A stretch of 20,596 nucleotides of DNA from DSOS01 sp035286585 (GTDB taxonomy: Bacteria; Chloroflexota; Anaerolineae; Anaerolineales; UBA4823): the NCBI GenBank assembly GCA_035286585.1, contig DATEDC010000209.1, positions 1 through 20,596 of the forward strand, in the 5' to 3' direction. This document shows, piece after piece, positions 1-7,469 of this stretch; the stretch's first letter is position 1, and every line of letters starts with the position of its first letter. Made by a program: the position numbers and the translations under genes. The notes beneath the pieces were generated by a model, which searched no databases, was not told where the DNA came from, and saw only the letters and a list, made by a program, of their open reading frames with translations.

Positions 1-80
1 CGCTACATAGACCATCAGCGCTGAGAGAAATAAAATTAAGATAACCCGCCTTCGAGGTTCGAGCATCCCAATCATTAAAC

Positions 81-99
81 CATTTTCGAACGAAAAATG
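81..99 (-). terminator. Weak hairpin after the small membrane protein gene
   Basis: CATTTTCG (81-88) faces CGAAAAATG (91-99) and can pair with one unpaired A. On the minus strand it lies just past the stop of the gene ending at 107 and is followed by GGTTTAATG. The short T stretch and AT-rich stem make it at best a weak intrinsic terminator. The rest of 1-106 shows nothing recognisable. Confidence 0.25.
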
Positions 100-106
100 T
101 TCCCCA

Positions 107-253
107 TTAAGGAGGGGCGAAAAGCGTCGGCGCCAGACGAATCTGCTCCTCCACGATCTCCCCCGGCCAGAAGGCATACGCCAGGGCCAGGATCGAGCAG
201 ATCATGATCAGCATGCCGAGTATGCCAAATGCCAGGCGCAAGCGTGATGACAT
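107..253 (-). CDS. Small single-pass membrane protein, unknown function
   Basis: This is a 48-residue protein of unrecognised family. It has a short basic N terminus (SSRLR), one hydrophobic segment of about 20 residues (about 7-28, rich in L, I, M and A), then an acidic patch (EIVEEQ) and a proline-containing tail. The pattern predicts a single membrane helix with the N terminus inside. The ATG at 253 is chosen over an upstream start at 289 because GGAGG sits about 11 bases before it. A -35/-10 pair lies further upstream. It diverges from the ATPase/winged-helix regulator at 331 and shares its upstream region, so a regulatory link is possible but unproven. Coding status rests on the ribosome site, promoter and clean hydrophobic profile. 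Confidence 0.55.
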   Translation of the reverse strand: MSSRLRLAFGILGMLIMICSILALAYAFWPGEIVEEQIRLAPTLFAPP

Positions 254-293
254 CAATTCGCTTTCCTCCAGAGCCGCCGGAAAACCCAATAGT

Positions 294-323
294 ATAATAC
301 ATTCAATTTACCCCTCAGGTCAA
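294..323 (-). promoter_or_regulatory. Promoter for the small membrane protein gene
   Basis: On the minus strand TTGACC (323-318) is followed after 18 bases by TATTAT (299-294), a reasonable sigma-70-type pair about 40 bases upstream of the start at 253. A perfect TATAAT on the plus strand (293-298) almost coincides with it and could serve the divergent gene at 331, but no matching plus-strand -35 is visible. If both are used, RNA polymerase could not occupy both at once. Confidence 0.45.
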
Positions 324-330
324 CAGTCAC

Positions 331-1443
331 ATGTCGAATTGGGATCGTTACCCACTGGATTATCGCCACGAGGAAATACAAGCTATTCTCGCTGCCGTTC
401 AGGCTGGCGAGTGCGTTTCGCTGGTGGGATTGAGCGGTTCGGGCAAAAGCAACCTGATCGGCTTTCTGGCGCATCGCTATGCGCAGATCCCTCCGCAACG
501 CCCGATTGCCAACTGGCCACCTCTTTTCTACATGCTGGACTGCAACCGCTTTTCCGGGCGCTCAACGGCTTCCTTCCTGCGTTTCATCCGCACCGCGCTG
601 GATATTGGTACACCTGTTGAACCTCAAATAGATGAACACTCAACATTAGATTCGATCCTGGCAAACCAGTTGCGATATCACTCCCGCCTCTGTCTGCTCT
701 TCGACCGCTTCGACAGCCTCTCGGTTGACCTGGATAAGCCAGACGGGTCGGCGATCTTCGCACTTTTGCGCGGTTTGCGCGATCAGCATAAATACGCCCT
801 GACATATGTCATCACGACTCGCAAGCCCCAGGACCCCCACACCGAATTATCTGAATTGTTTTTCGCCCACACAATCTGGCTCGGCCCTCTACAGGAAAGC
901 GATGCCCGCTGGAGCGTTCAGGAATACGCCCGGCGCCTGGAGTCGGCATGGGACGAAGCCATTATTCAAAAAATCATTCACCTGTCTGGCGCTTATCCCT
1001 CCCTACTCAGAGCGGTTTGTGAAGCGTTTGCTGCTGGCGCTGCTCTCGATGTCACCGGCCTCAAAGCTAATCCTGCCATCGCCCGCCGTCTGGAAGAATT
1101 CTGGGCTGACCATCCCGACGACCAGGCGCTGCGGAATTCTCGCCTGGAGCACATTGAGCTGCTCAGCCTGGGTCCTAGGCCATTAGCCGTGGATGCCACT
1201 CAACTCACCGCCAAAGAAAATCTACTCTGGCAATACTTGCTCCACCACCCGGGCGAGGTCTGCTCGAAGGATGATCTGATCCGCGCCGTCTGGCCCGAAG
1301 ACCGGATTTATGGGGGTGGAATCCGCGACGACAGCTTGGCCCAACTCGTCCGCCGCTTGCGTGAAAAGATTGAAGTAGACCCATCCAACCCACGTCACCT
1401 CCAGACTATACCGGGCAGGGGGTATTGCTACCTGCCTGGCTGA
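331..1443 (+). CDS. P-loop ATPase fused to OmpR-type winged-helix DNA-binding domain
   Basis: This 370-residue protein has an N-terminal P-loop ATPase domain: Walker A GLSGSGKS at 33-40 and a Walker B-like CLLFDRFD at 121-128, followed by ITTRK near 161-165, which looks like a sensor strand. Residues about 205-235 (HLSGAYPSLLRAV) resemble the helical part of STAND/AAA regulators. The C terminus, about 285-370, is a winged-helix domain of the OmpR/PhoB type, with LTAKE at the start, the recognition-helix region RDDSLAQLVRRLREKIE and the wing IPGRGYCY. There is no receiver or recognisable sensor domain. It is therefore probably a transcription regulator switched by nucleotide and an unknown signal. 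It begins with ATG, and the next gene starts 31 bases after its stop. Target genes are unknown. Confidence 0.88.
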   Translation: MSNWDRYPLDYRHEEIQAILAAVQAGECVSLVGLSGSGKSNLIGFLAHRYAQIPPQRPIANWPPLFYMLDCNRFSGRSTASFLRFIRTALDIGTPVEPQIDEHSTLDSILANQLRYHSRLCLLFDRFDSLSVDLDKPDGSAIFALLRGLRDQHKYALTYVITTRKPQDPHTELSELFFAHTIWLGPLQESDARWSVQEYARRLESAWDEAIIQKIIHLSGAYPSLLRAVCEAFAAGAALDVTGLKANPAIARRLEEFWADHPDDQALRNSRLEHIELLSLGPRPLAVDATQLTAKENLLWQYLLHHPGEVCSKDDLIRAVWPEDRIYGGGIRDDSLAQLVRRLREKIEVDPSNPRHLQTIPGRGYCYLPG

Positions 1444-1474
1444 GGTAATGACCTGATATCCAGACAAACATGAC

Positions 1475-2494
1475 ATGAGCGAACCTATCGAAATCCTAAT
1501 TACCATGCCGTTCCCTGAACGCCTGATCGAGCGCCTGGCGGAGGTGTCTCCGCGCCTGAAAATAACCGTGCATAAGGCCAAAAAAGTGGAGGACATCTCC
1601 TCCGAGCTTTGGTCGCGCGTGCAGGTCCTTTATACCAACCAGGTTGTTCCGCCGCCGGAGTTGGTGCCCCGCTTGCGCTGGATTCAGTTCCACTGGGCCG
1701 GCGTGGATCATATCATCGACGACCCCATCCTGCGGGTGCCCGGCCTGGTTGCCACCAGCCTGAGCGGTGCTGCCGCCAGCCAGATGGCGGAATATATCCT
1801 CATGATGCTGCTCGCCATGGGACACCGCTTGCCAGACCTGATTGCCGCTCAAAAGCGCAGCGATTGGCCCTCCGACCGCTGGGAGCGCTTCTCACCCAAA
1901 GAACTGCGCGGTAGCACGGTAGGCATCGTTGGCTACGGCAGCATAGGGCGCCAGTTGGCCCGCTTGCTTTATCCACTGGGCGCTATCGTGCTGGCAAGCA
2001 AGAAAAACGCCATGCAGCCCCAGGACGACGGCTACATCCCCGACGGAATGGGTGACCCGGGTGGGGATTTTGTCCACCGCCTGTACCCCAACCAGGCGCT
2101 CCATTCCATGTTGAAAGAATGCGACTTTGTGGTAATCACCGTGCCAAAGACCCCTAAAAACACGAATTTGATTGCCGAAGAAGAGCTCGCCGTCTTGAAG
2201 CCCTCAGCTTACCTGGTGGATGTCTCCCGGGGCGGCATCCTCAACCACCAGGCGTTGATTCAGGCTTTGAAAGCGAATAAAATCGCCGGTGCTGCCCTGG
2301 ATGTCTATCCGCAGGAGCCATTGCCAGCCGATAGCCCGTTATGGAAGCTGCCGAATGTCATTCTCACCCCCCACATCGCCGGCAACACGCCCCATTACGA
2401 TGAACGCGCCGTGGACCTGTTCGCCGCCAACTTGCAACGTTTCCTGTCCGGGCAGTCGCTGTACAATCGTATCGATCCCGAGCAAGGATACTGA
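1475..2494 (+). CDS. D-2-hydroxyacid dehydrogenase, NAD(P)-dependent
   Basis: This 339-residue protein has the usual architecture of the D-isomer-specific 2-hydroxyacid dehydrogenases. It contains a substrate-binding lobe and an inserted Rossmann lobe with GYGSIG (153-158). The catalytic triad is visible: Arg252 in VSRGG, Glu281 in YPQEP, and His300 in LTPHIAG. It would interconvert a 2-oxoacid and a D-2-hydroxyacid with NAD(P)H in the cytoplasm. An insertion at about 175-205 after the second beta strand separates it from the shortest family members. Exact substrate (glyoxylate, hydroxypyruvate, phosphoglycerate or other) cannot be read from sequence. It is followed after 2 bases by a HAD phosphatase-like gene, so the two are surely co-transcribed and may act on related small acids. 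Confidence 0.92.
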   Translation: MSEPIEILITMPFPERLIERLAEVSPRLKITVHKAKKVEDISSELWSRVQVLYTNQVVPPPELVPRLRWIQFHWAGVDHIIDDPILRVPGLVATSLSGAAASQMAEYILMMLLAMGHRLPDLIAAQKRSDWPSDRWERFSPKELRGSTVGIVGYGSIGRQLARLLYPLGAIVLASKKNAMQPQDDGYIPDGMGDPGGDFVHRLYPNQALHSMLKECDFVVITVPKTPKNTNLIAEEELAVLKPSAYLVDVSRGGILNHQALIQALKANKIAGAALDVYPQEPLPADSPLWKLPNVILTPHIAGNTPHYDERAVDLFAANLQRFLSGQSLYNRIDPEQGY

Positions 2495-2496
2495 GC

Positions 2497-3261
2497 ATGG
2501 GGTTGCCGGCAACCCGTCGCTTTGAGGTGATCCTCTTCGACCTGGGCAACACCCTGATGTATTTCGATGGTCAATGGAATCAGGTGATCCGCGAAGGCTA
2601 CGCCGCGCTGCTTCAATCCCTTTTACGAGCCGGTCTACGGCTCGAGGCGGAGACATTCATGGCGCTGTTCGACCAGCGCCTGGAGCAGTATTACCAGGAG
2701 CGTGACACCGAATTTATCGAGTACACCACCGCATATATACTGAAAAGCTTGCTCGCTGAGTTGGGCCGTGGAAGCGTATCTGCCGAGGTGATCCGCCAGG
2801 CTCTGGCAGCCATGTATGCGGTCAGCCAGGCTTACTGGAAACCAGAAGAGGACGCCTTCCCCACCCTGCGCCTCCTCGGCCAGGCAGGGTATCGGATGGG
2901 TTTGATTTCAAACGCCGCCGATGACGCCGACGTGCAAGCCCTGGTAGATAAAGCCGGAATTCGCAGCTTTTTCGACGTGATACTCACCTCAGCCGCCCTG
3001 GGCATCCGCAAGCCAAATCCGCGCATCTTTCGTCAAGCGTTGGGGCATTGGGGGATAGCCCCCAGTCAGGCTGCTATGGTCGGAGACACCCTGGGCGCAG
3101 ATGTCCTGGGAGCCGTAAACGCAGGAGTGTTTTCCATCTGGATCACCCGCCGCGCCGCCGCGCCGGGAAACCAAGCGCACCTGGATACCATCCAGCCCCA
3201 AGCGACGATAGAAACTCTGAGCGAGCTGCCGGGGCTTTTAGCCAAGCTCCAGGCAGGCTAA
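2497..3261 (+). CDS. HAD-superfamily hydrolase
   Basis: This is a 254-residue haloacid dehalogenase-like hydrolase with a helical cap between motifs I and II (about 25-115). Motif I is FDLGNTL with nucleophile Asp15. Motif II is ISNA (137-140), the motif III lysine is Lys172 in RKPNP, and motif IV is GDTLGAD (Asp197, Asp202). The usual second aspartate of DxD, which acts as acid/base in phosphatases, is Gly17. Such DxG variants are common in this branch, but they make the reaction less certain. The cap position and length fit phosphoglycolate-phosphatase-like enzymes. The start ATG is 2 bases past the stop of the dehydrogenase gene, so it is a translationally close pair. Its stop is 59 bases from the convergent protease gene, with no clear terminator between. 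Confidence 0.9.
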   Translation: MGLPATRRFEVILFDLGNTLMYFDGQWNQVIREGYAALLQSLLRAGLRLEAETFMALFDQRLEQYYQERDTEFIEYTTAYILKSLLAELGRGSVSAEVIRQALAAMYAVSQAYWKPEEDAFPTLRLLGQAGYRMGLISNAADDADVQALVDKAGIRSFFDVILTSAALGIRKPNPRIFRQALGHWGIAPSQAAMVGDTLGADVLGAVNAGVFSIWITRRAAAPGNQAHLDTIQPQATIETLSELPGLLAKLQAG

Positions 3262-3320
3262 TCGCTTCCTTATTTGTCTGAAAGATGATTTTGCTTAGCC
3301 CACGAAGTGCGAGCGGCTTT

Positions 3321-4508
3321 CTACGGTTCCTCGAACGAGCTCAAATCGGCAGGTCGTTCCTCCAGGGTGACTTCCACTTCCTGGTAGTCGCCATCCCGCA
3401 AGATGGTCAGGCTCACCGTCTGACCGGGCGAGGTGTTGAGCGAGATATAAATCAGCAAATCGTCAAATGAGCGCACGGCCTGACCATCGATCTCGGTGAT
3501 CACATCGCCGCCCACGCCAACCCGTCTGCCGCTCACGCTCACCTCTCGGCTGGCGCCGCGCAGCCCGGCTTTGGCAGCCGGCCCACCTTCGAGCACCTCC
3601 GCAAGGTAGGCGCCCCTCTCCACTGTCAAATCCATCGCCTCGACCAGCGTTGGGAACAAGCTCCCACCGCGCACGCCCAACCAGGCCCACTCATGCTTGC
3701 CCTTCTCGATTAAATCGGGCACGACCAGCTCTACTATCGATACCGGAATGGCAAAACCCACCCCCAGATTGGAATCGGAGCTGCCATCGGTTTCGATCTG
3801 AGCGTTAACGCCGATGACTTCCCCCCGCAGGTTCAGCAAGGGTCCCCCAGAATTGCCCGGATTGATCGCCGCGTCGGTTTGGACTGCCTGGGGGATTGAA
3901 AACGAGGTCAAAGCCGGGATGCTGCGCCCCAGGGCGCTGATGATGCCGCGCGTCAGGGTGCCTTCCAGGCCGAACGGGTTGCCGATGGCGACCACGCTCT
4001 GCCCTACCGCCAGCGATTCCATATCCGCCAGTGGAACAGGCTGCACCCTGTCAGGCAGGTCCTCGATCTTTACCACCGCAAGATCGCTGTGCAGGTCTTC
4101 CCCGACGATTTCGGCAATGCGCACGGTCGCATCAGAAAATCTCACCTCAATCTCTTCAGCGCCCTGGATGACGTGCGCATTGGTGACAATATGGCCTTGC
4201 AGATCGTACACAAATCCCGACCCCTGGCTCAGCGGCAGCAGGTTGCCGCCCTGTGAGGCGTAAACAGTGATATTCACCACCGCCGGGTTGACCCGCGCAT
4301 ACAGCTCGGCAAGGTCTGTAGTTTCCTCCAACTGGACAGGGGGCGCGGATACTTCGGGGACTAAAATCGCCGTTTCAACCGGTTCCGGCGCCTCTGATTC
4401 TGTCCTGGTGAGGGCGGGGAAGAACACCCCACACGCCATGGATACGCTCATCACCGCCAGGGCGACCACCATTATCGCTGCCAGGCGCCTATTTTTTCTG
4501 TTATGCAT
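3321..4508 (-). CDS. HtrA/DegP-like S1C serine protease with PDZ domain
   Basis: This 395-residue exported protease has the trypsin-like triad His112 (TNAHV), Asp142 (HSDLAVV) and Ser220 (NPGNSGGP), plus the GNPFG loop (176-180). A single PDZ domain follows at about 290-380, with DVITEIDGQAV characteristic of the ligand groove. The N terminus has basic residues, a hydrophobic stretch (11-25) and a cysteine at 26 (SVSMAC), so it may be a lipoprotein or a membrane-anchored protein. The lipobox lacks the usual Leu/Val at -3, so this is tentative. A Pro/Glu/Thr-rich linker (about 33-62) separates anchor and protease. The role is envelope protein quality control, known for the family. AGGAGG lies 9 bases before the ATG. 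A palindromic operator candidate is upstream. Confidence 0.95.
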   Translation of the reverse strand: MHNRKNRRLAAIMVVALAVMSVSMACGVFFPALTRTESEAPEPVETAILVPEVSAPPVQLEETTDLAELYARVNPAVVNITVYASQGGNLLPLSQGSGFVYDLQGHIVTNAHVIQGAEEIEVRFSDATVRIAEIVGEDLHSDLAVVKIEDLPDRVQPVPLADMESLAVGQSVVAIGNPFGLEGTLTRGIISALGRSIPALTSFSIPQAVQTDAAINPGNSGGPLLNLRGEVIGVNAQIETDGSSDSNLGVGFAIPVSIVELVVPDLIEKGKHEWAWLGVRGGSLFPTLVEAMDLTVERGAYLAEVLEGGPAAKAGLRGASREVSVSGRRVGVGGDVITEIDGQAVRSFDDLLIYISLNTSPGQTVSLTILRDGDYQEVEVTLEERPADLSSFEEP

Positions 4509-4564
4509 TAATTTTTTCCTCCTGTAAAACCGGCCGGACCTCCCGGTCTGAGAATTCGCTAAAC

Positions 4565-4598
4565 TATGATCGAGATCATAATTCAGGACAGAAGTATA
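4565..4598 (-). promoter_or_regulatory. -10 element and palindrome upstream of the HtrA-like gene
   Basis: On the minus strand TATACT (4598-4593) lies about 85 bases before the protease start. No convincing -35 is present 16-18 bases further upstream. Just downstream of the predicted transcription start is a perfect inverted repeat, TATGATC-ga-GATCATA (4565-4580). The position fits a repressor site blocking initiation, which would suit a stress-induced protease. The binding protein is unknown. Confidence 0.4.
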
Positions 4599-4671
4599 GC
4601 CTCATTTGTTTAAAAATGTATGAGAACAGGATAAAAATGTGGCTTGTTTTCGTGGTGGAGTGTTGACTATC

Positions 4672-6501
4672 CTATGGCGATGGCTGGTCAGGGAGAACCA
4701 GCCTGGATCGCGGTAACTTTTTGACCTCGTAAACACGGGCGTATTCCGCATTGTTAATCCAAATGCGTTTCTCCGGCTCCACTCCCGCCAGAAATTCATT
4801 CAAGCCGGGAGGCAGGTCTCGCCGCCATTGGTTCGCATAGGTCACAAGGTAATCTGTTTCGGCAAGCTGTTGGACCCTCTCTTCGCCCCATTCCGCTTCG
4901 CCGAGAAAAATGGGAATGGTTTCCCCTTTGAAATAGAAAGAAAACGGGCCGATGCCATACCAGGACATCGCTCTCATCGATTCGATGCCCGGTTTTTGGT
5001 TTAGATATTCCGCCGCCAGGTCCAGGCCTTCGCCGGATCCCCAGGCAAATGCGTCAGGGTCTCCAGCCAGGGGATTGGTATAGGTCAGGAAATACGGATG
5101 AGCGCCCAAAGATTGGGCTGCCTGGACGAGCAGGAGGCTTATTATGACAGCCGGGAAAATAATCTTTTTCCAGGGCTGGCGGAATCGTTCGCTAAACCCG
5201 CGGGTCGCTGCAACGATACCGGTGCCGGCGATTAAGGAAAATACCGGATAGACCGGGATGTAATATTTATCGGAAGACTTTGGGGGAATGGTCATGAAAA
5301 CTGTATATAAAACGACAAAATGGAAAAGGCCTACAAGGCTTCTGCGAGATGTATTTTCTTGAAATGAATCCAACCGCAGCAAATAGGCTGCCAGGGTAGC
5401 TAAAAGCCCAACTAAGGTGACCGGGGAGACGTGTTCGAAGTAGCCTCGTGGGTAGCGCACCAGATAGCTCACAAAACGGTCCTGGAGTATGAAACCGGGT
5501 GTTTGGCGGGACCGCGGTCCGGGTGCAGCCTGAGTTTCAGCCAGGGTCGTTGTCGCCGGCGGAAGTGCCGATGTTTGCGCCTTCGCTTCCTCCGCGACCT
5601 CGTCATTTGCGCCTGTGACGGCTTGTTCCGCAAACCCCAAAGGGGAGAGAGCCAGCCCTTTTAAAGTTGCCGCGGGTTGTACCCACATCGCCGGAAAGAA
5701 TGTCGATATGGCGATGACAAACACCGCCCCCCAAAGCAGCAGCGGCTTCAGCAAGCCATCTACATATTTCGAGCTGCTGCCCCTCTGCCCGGCCATGTGA
5801 TCCTCACCCCACAAAAAAACAGCGCCCACCGCCAGCAATCCGATGGTGGGCGCGCTGATCCAGCCGGGAATTTTCGCCAAAACTGCCAGCCCGCCAGCAG
5901 CGGCGGAGATCATCAGGTCCGCACCCCGACGGCCATCCAGCAGGTAAGCCAGAAAGGCCAGGATACACAGGAACAAGAAGCTGCTCATTGGTCCGTCGAG
6001 GTGAGCCAGTTGCGTGATCCCCACGTGGTATGGTTCGAGGGCGATCAGGAGAAACCCGATCAAGGCAGGCCAGACGCCGAACAGCCGGCGGGAAAACCAG
6101 AATGCCGCCGCCAACAGAATGACATTCAGCAGCGCCATCAAGAGGCGCCCGGTGATCAAAATTTGGTGAGGGTAGACGCCTTTCGAGAGCATAAACCTTT
6201 CGAAGGCAAGATATTTATCCCACATTCCCTGCCCGTAGCCGCGATATTGCGGGAATTCCTTCAAGAACGCTAAAGTCTCCACCCACATCGTCACCACCCC
6301 CGGGCTCTTATTCATGTCGGTAGCGGCAAAATCGCGCTGCCCAAGCGCATAATAGAAATTCCCCGAGCGCATGAGCCAGATCACCTCATCTGTGGTCACA
6401 TAGCGCTCGAGGTCGCGGCTGCGCGGCAGCCAGAGGGCTAATCCAACGACGAGCAAGGTCAAAGCCTGAAACCATTTTTTGGGGGTGATATCAGCCGACA
6501 T
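4672..6501 (-). CDS. Family-39-type membrane glycosyltransferase (GT-C fold)
   Basis: This 609-residue polytopic membrane protein is mostly hydrophobic up to about residue 470, with roughly ten or more predicted helices, and ends in a soluble domain of about 120 residues. The first external loop carries TTDEVIWLMRSGNFY, with the Asp38-Glu39 pair typical of GT-C enzymes. SPGVVTMW (66-73) resembles the HPG segment of dolichyl/polyprenyl-phosphate-mannose protein mannosyltransferase-like proteins. It would transfer a sugar from a lipid-phosphate carrier on the outer membrane face; donor and acceptor are unknown. A charged Ala/Glu/Thr-rich loop at about 297-335 interrupts the membrane part. The start ATG has AAAGGAA 12 bases upstream. 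It stands alone, with the protease gene downstream on the same strand after about 160 bases. Confidence 0.9.
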   Translation of the reverse strand: MSADITPKKWFQALTLLVVGLALWLPRSRDLERYVTTDEVIWLMRSGNFYYALGQRDFAATDMNKSPGVVTMWVETLAFLKEFPQYRGYGQGMWDKYLAFERFMLSKGVYPHQILITGRLLMALLNVILLAAAFWFSRRLFGVWPALIGFLLIALEPYHVGITQLAHLDGPMSSFLFLCILAFLAYLLDGRRGADLMISAAAGGLAVLAKIPGWISAPTIGLLAVGAVFLWGEDHMAGQRGSSSKYVDGLLKPLLLWGAVFVIAISTFFPAMWVQPAATLKGLALSPLGFAEQAVTGANDEVAEEAKAQTSALPPATTTLAETQAAPGPRSRQTPGFILQDRFVSYLVRYPRGYFEHVSPVTLVGLLATLAAYLLRLDSFQENTSRRSLVGLFHFVVLYTVFMTIPPKSSDKYYIPVYPVFSLIAGTGIVAATRGFSERFRQPWKKIIFPAVIISLLLVQAAQSLGAHPYFLTYTNPLAGDPDAFAWGSGEGLDLAAEYLNQKPGIESMRAMSWYGIGPFSFYFKGETIPIFLGEAEWGEERVQQLAETDYLVTYANQWRRDLPPGLNEFLAGVEPEKRIWINNAEYARVYEVKKLPRSRLVLPDQPSP

Positions 6502-6536
6502 GGTAGATAGCGATTCCTTTCGGTAACACCAGGATC

Positions 6537-6566
6537 ATTGTAAATCCAAACTTCCCAACAATGCAA
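6537..6566 (-). promoter_or_regulatory. Candidate promoter of the glycosyltransferase gene
   Basis: On the minus strand TTGCAT (6566-6561), 18 bases, then TACAAT (6542-6537). The -10 matches consensus at five of six positions and the -35 at three. It lies 36-65 bases upstream of the ATG at 6501, a suitable distance. It is divergent from the toxin-antitoxin promoter at 6606. Confidence 0.35.
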
Positions 6567-6605
6567 ACTTGGTCGAAGCAAAATTGCGAATCCCCTTAAT
6601 CCCCC

Positions 6606-6646
6606 TTGATATTCACGTATATACGTGCTATACTTATTTACGTGAA
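6606..6646 (+). promoter_or_regulatory. Promoter with palindromic operator of the VapBC-like module
   Basis: TTGATA (6606-6611) and TATACT (6629-6634) are separated by exactly 17 bases, a near-consensus sigma-70 promoter. Inside the spacer is a perfect 14-base palindrome, CACGTATATACGTG (6614-6627). A further TACGTG (6639-6644) lies at the predicted transcription start; with flanking bases it mirrors the first arm as TTCACGTA (6612-6619) / TACGTGAA (6639-6646). Three half sites across the promoter fit autorepression by the ribbon-helix-helix antitoxin, alone or with the toxin. That mechanism is established for the class and inferred here. Confidence 0.75.
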
Positions 6647-6668
6647 AGGCTCTCATCTGGAGGCAAGG

Positions 6669-6914
6669 ATGGATACCACCCAAAATGTAACCCTGGCGAT
6701 TCCAAAAGAACTCCTGCGCAAGGCGAAGATCCTCGCCGTGAAAAAAAACACCTCCCTGTCCAGGCTGCTTACTCAAACGCTGGCAGAGATTGTTTCCCGC
6801 GAAGAAGGTTATGAACAAGCGCGCCAGCGCAGCCTGGAAATGCTTAAAATCGGCTTTGATTTAGGCACACAAGGCGAGATCCCCTGGAAGCGCGAGGAAT
6901 TGCATGAACGCTGA
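6669..6914 (+). CDS. Ribbon-helix-helix antitoxin, VapB/CopG-like
   Basis: This is an 81-residue protein. The N terminus (NVTLAIPKELLRKAKILA, then SLSRLLTQTL) is a ribbon-helix-helix DNA-binding domain: one beta strand followed by two helices. The acidic, tryptophan-containing tail ending in WKREELHER is of the kind that binds and blocks PIN toxins. It would neutralise the downstream toxin and repress its own promoter. The ATG at 6669 is chosen because GGAGG lies 5 bases before it; an in-frame TTG at 6606 is the -35 element itself and cannot be the start. Its last 11 bases overlap the toxin gene, a typical antitoxin-toxin arrangement. Family name by motif only. Confidence 0.85.
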   Translation: MDTTQNVTLAIPKELLRKAKILAVKKNTSLSRLLTQTLAEIVSREEGYEQARQRSLEMLKIGFDLGTQGEIPWKREELHER

Positions 6915-7341
6915 CCAACCGGCTGAATATTTCATCGATACAAATATCCTGATCTATGCATATGATCGTTCTGCTGGACATAAACACACCCTGGCTGTCA
7001 AATTGGTGGAAGGCTGTTGGGAAAATAGAAACGGATGTTTAAGCCTCCAGGTTCTGCAGGAATTTTATATCAATGTAACCCATAAAATTGCCTTGCCCCT
7101 CGATTTTCGGACAGCTCGGAATATTGTGGCAGACCTGTCTCATTGGCGTCTCCATGCGCCTGATGCAGGCGACTTGCTCCAGGCGATAGACTTGGGACAA
7201 AAATACCAGCTTTCATTATGGGACGCAATGATCGTTCAAAGTGCGGATAACTTAGGATGCAGGCAATTGCTTTCCGAAGACTTTAATCATGGGCGCACGT
7301 ATGGCATTGTGCGCGTGATCAACCCTTTTCGACCTGCTTAA
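6904..7341 (+). CDS. PIN-domain ribonuclease toxin, VapC-like
   Basis: This 145-residue PIN-domain protein has the four conserved acidic residues: Asp12 in FIDTNILIYAYD, Glu53 in QEFY, Asp107 in LWDAMIV, and Asp126 in LLSEDFNHG. These coordinate the metal ions for RNA cleavage in VapC toxins. The C terminus GIVRVINPF is typical of the PIN family that pairs with CopG-like antitoxins. The start overlaps the antitoxin end by 11 bases in a different frame, so translation is coupled. All key residues are intact, so the toxin looks functional. The RNA target (often tRNA or rRNA in this family) cannot be predicted. Confidence 0.93.
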   Translation: MNADQPAEYFIDTNILIYAYDRSAGHKHTLAVKLVEGCWENRNGCLSLQVLQEFYINVTHKIALPLDFRTARNIVADLSHWRLHAPDAGDLLQAIDLGQKYQLSLWDAMIVQSADNLGCRQLLSEDFNHGRTYGIVRVINPFRPA

Positions 7342-7469
7342 ATTGGATAGCCTTTTATTTACACAGGCGTTGCATCATACCCCCCAACATGGCATCCGCC
7401 GAGCGCTCACTCGATCAACAGAAGCAGTCTGCGGTGAGTGCGGGGAACAGTTGGGCTGCAGTGCCTGGA

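Noticed and set aside
4684..4704. Inverted repeat GGCTGGT/ACCAGCC near the end of the glycosyltransferase gene.
   Set aside because: It lies within coding sequence before the stop and has no T run, so I do not call it a terminator.
6606..6668. TTG-initiated extension of the antitoxin.
   Set aside because: The TTG is part of the -35 box and precedes the predicted transcription start; the ATG at 6669 has a proper ribosome site.
7403..7441. Imperfect inverted repeat GCGCTCAC/GTGAGTGC between the PIN toxin and nucleotidyltransferase genes.
   Set aside because: Long 23-base loop, one wobble pair and no T tract on either strand; too weak to call.
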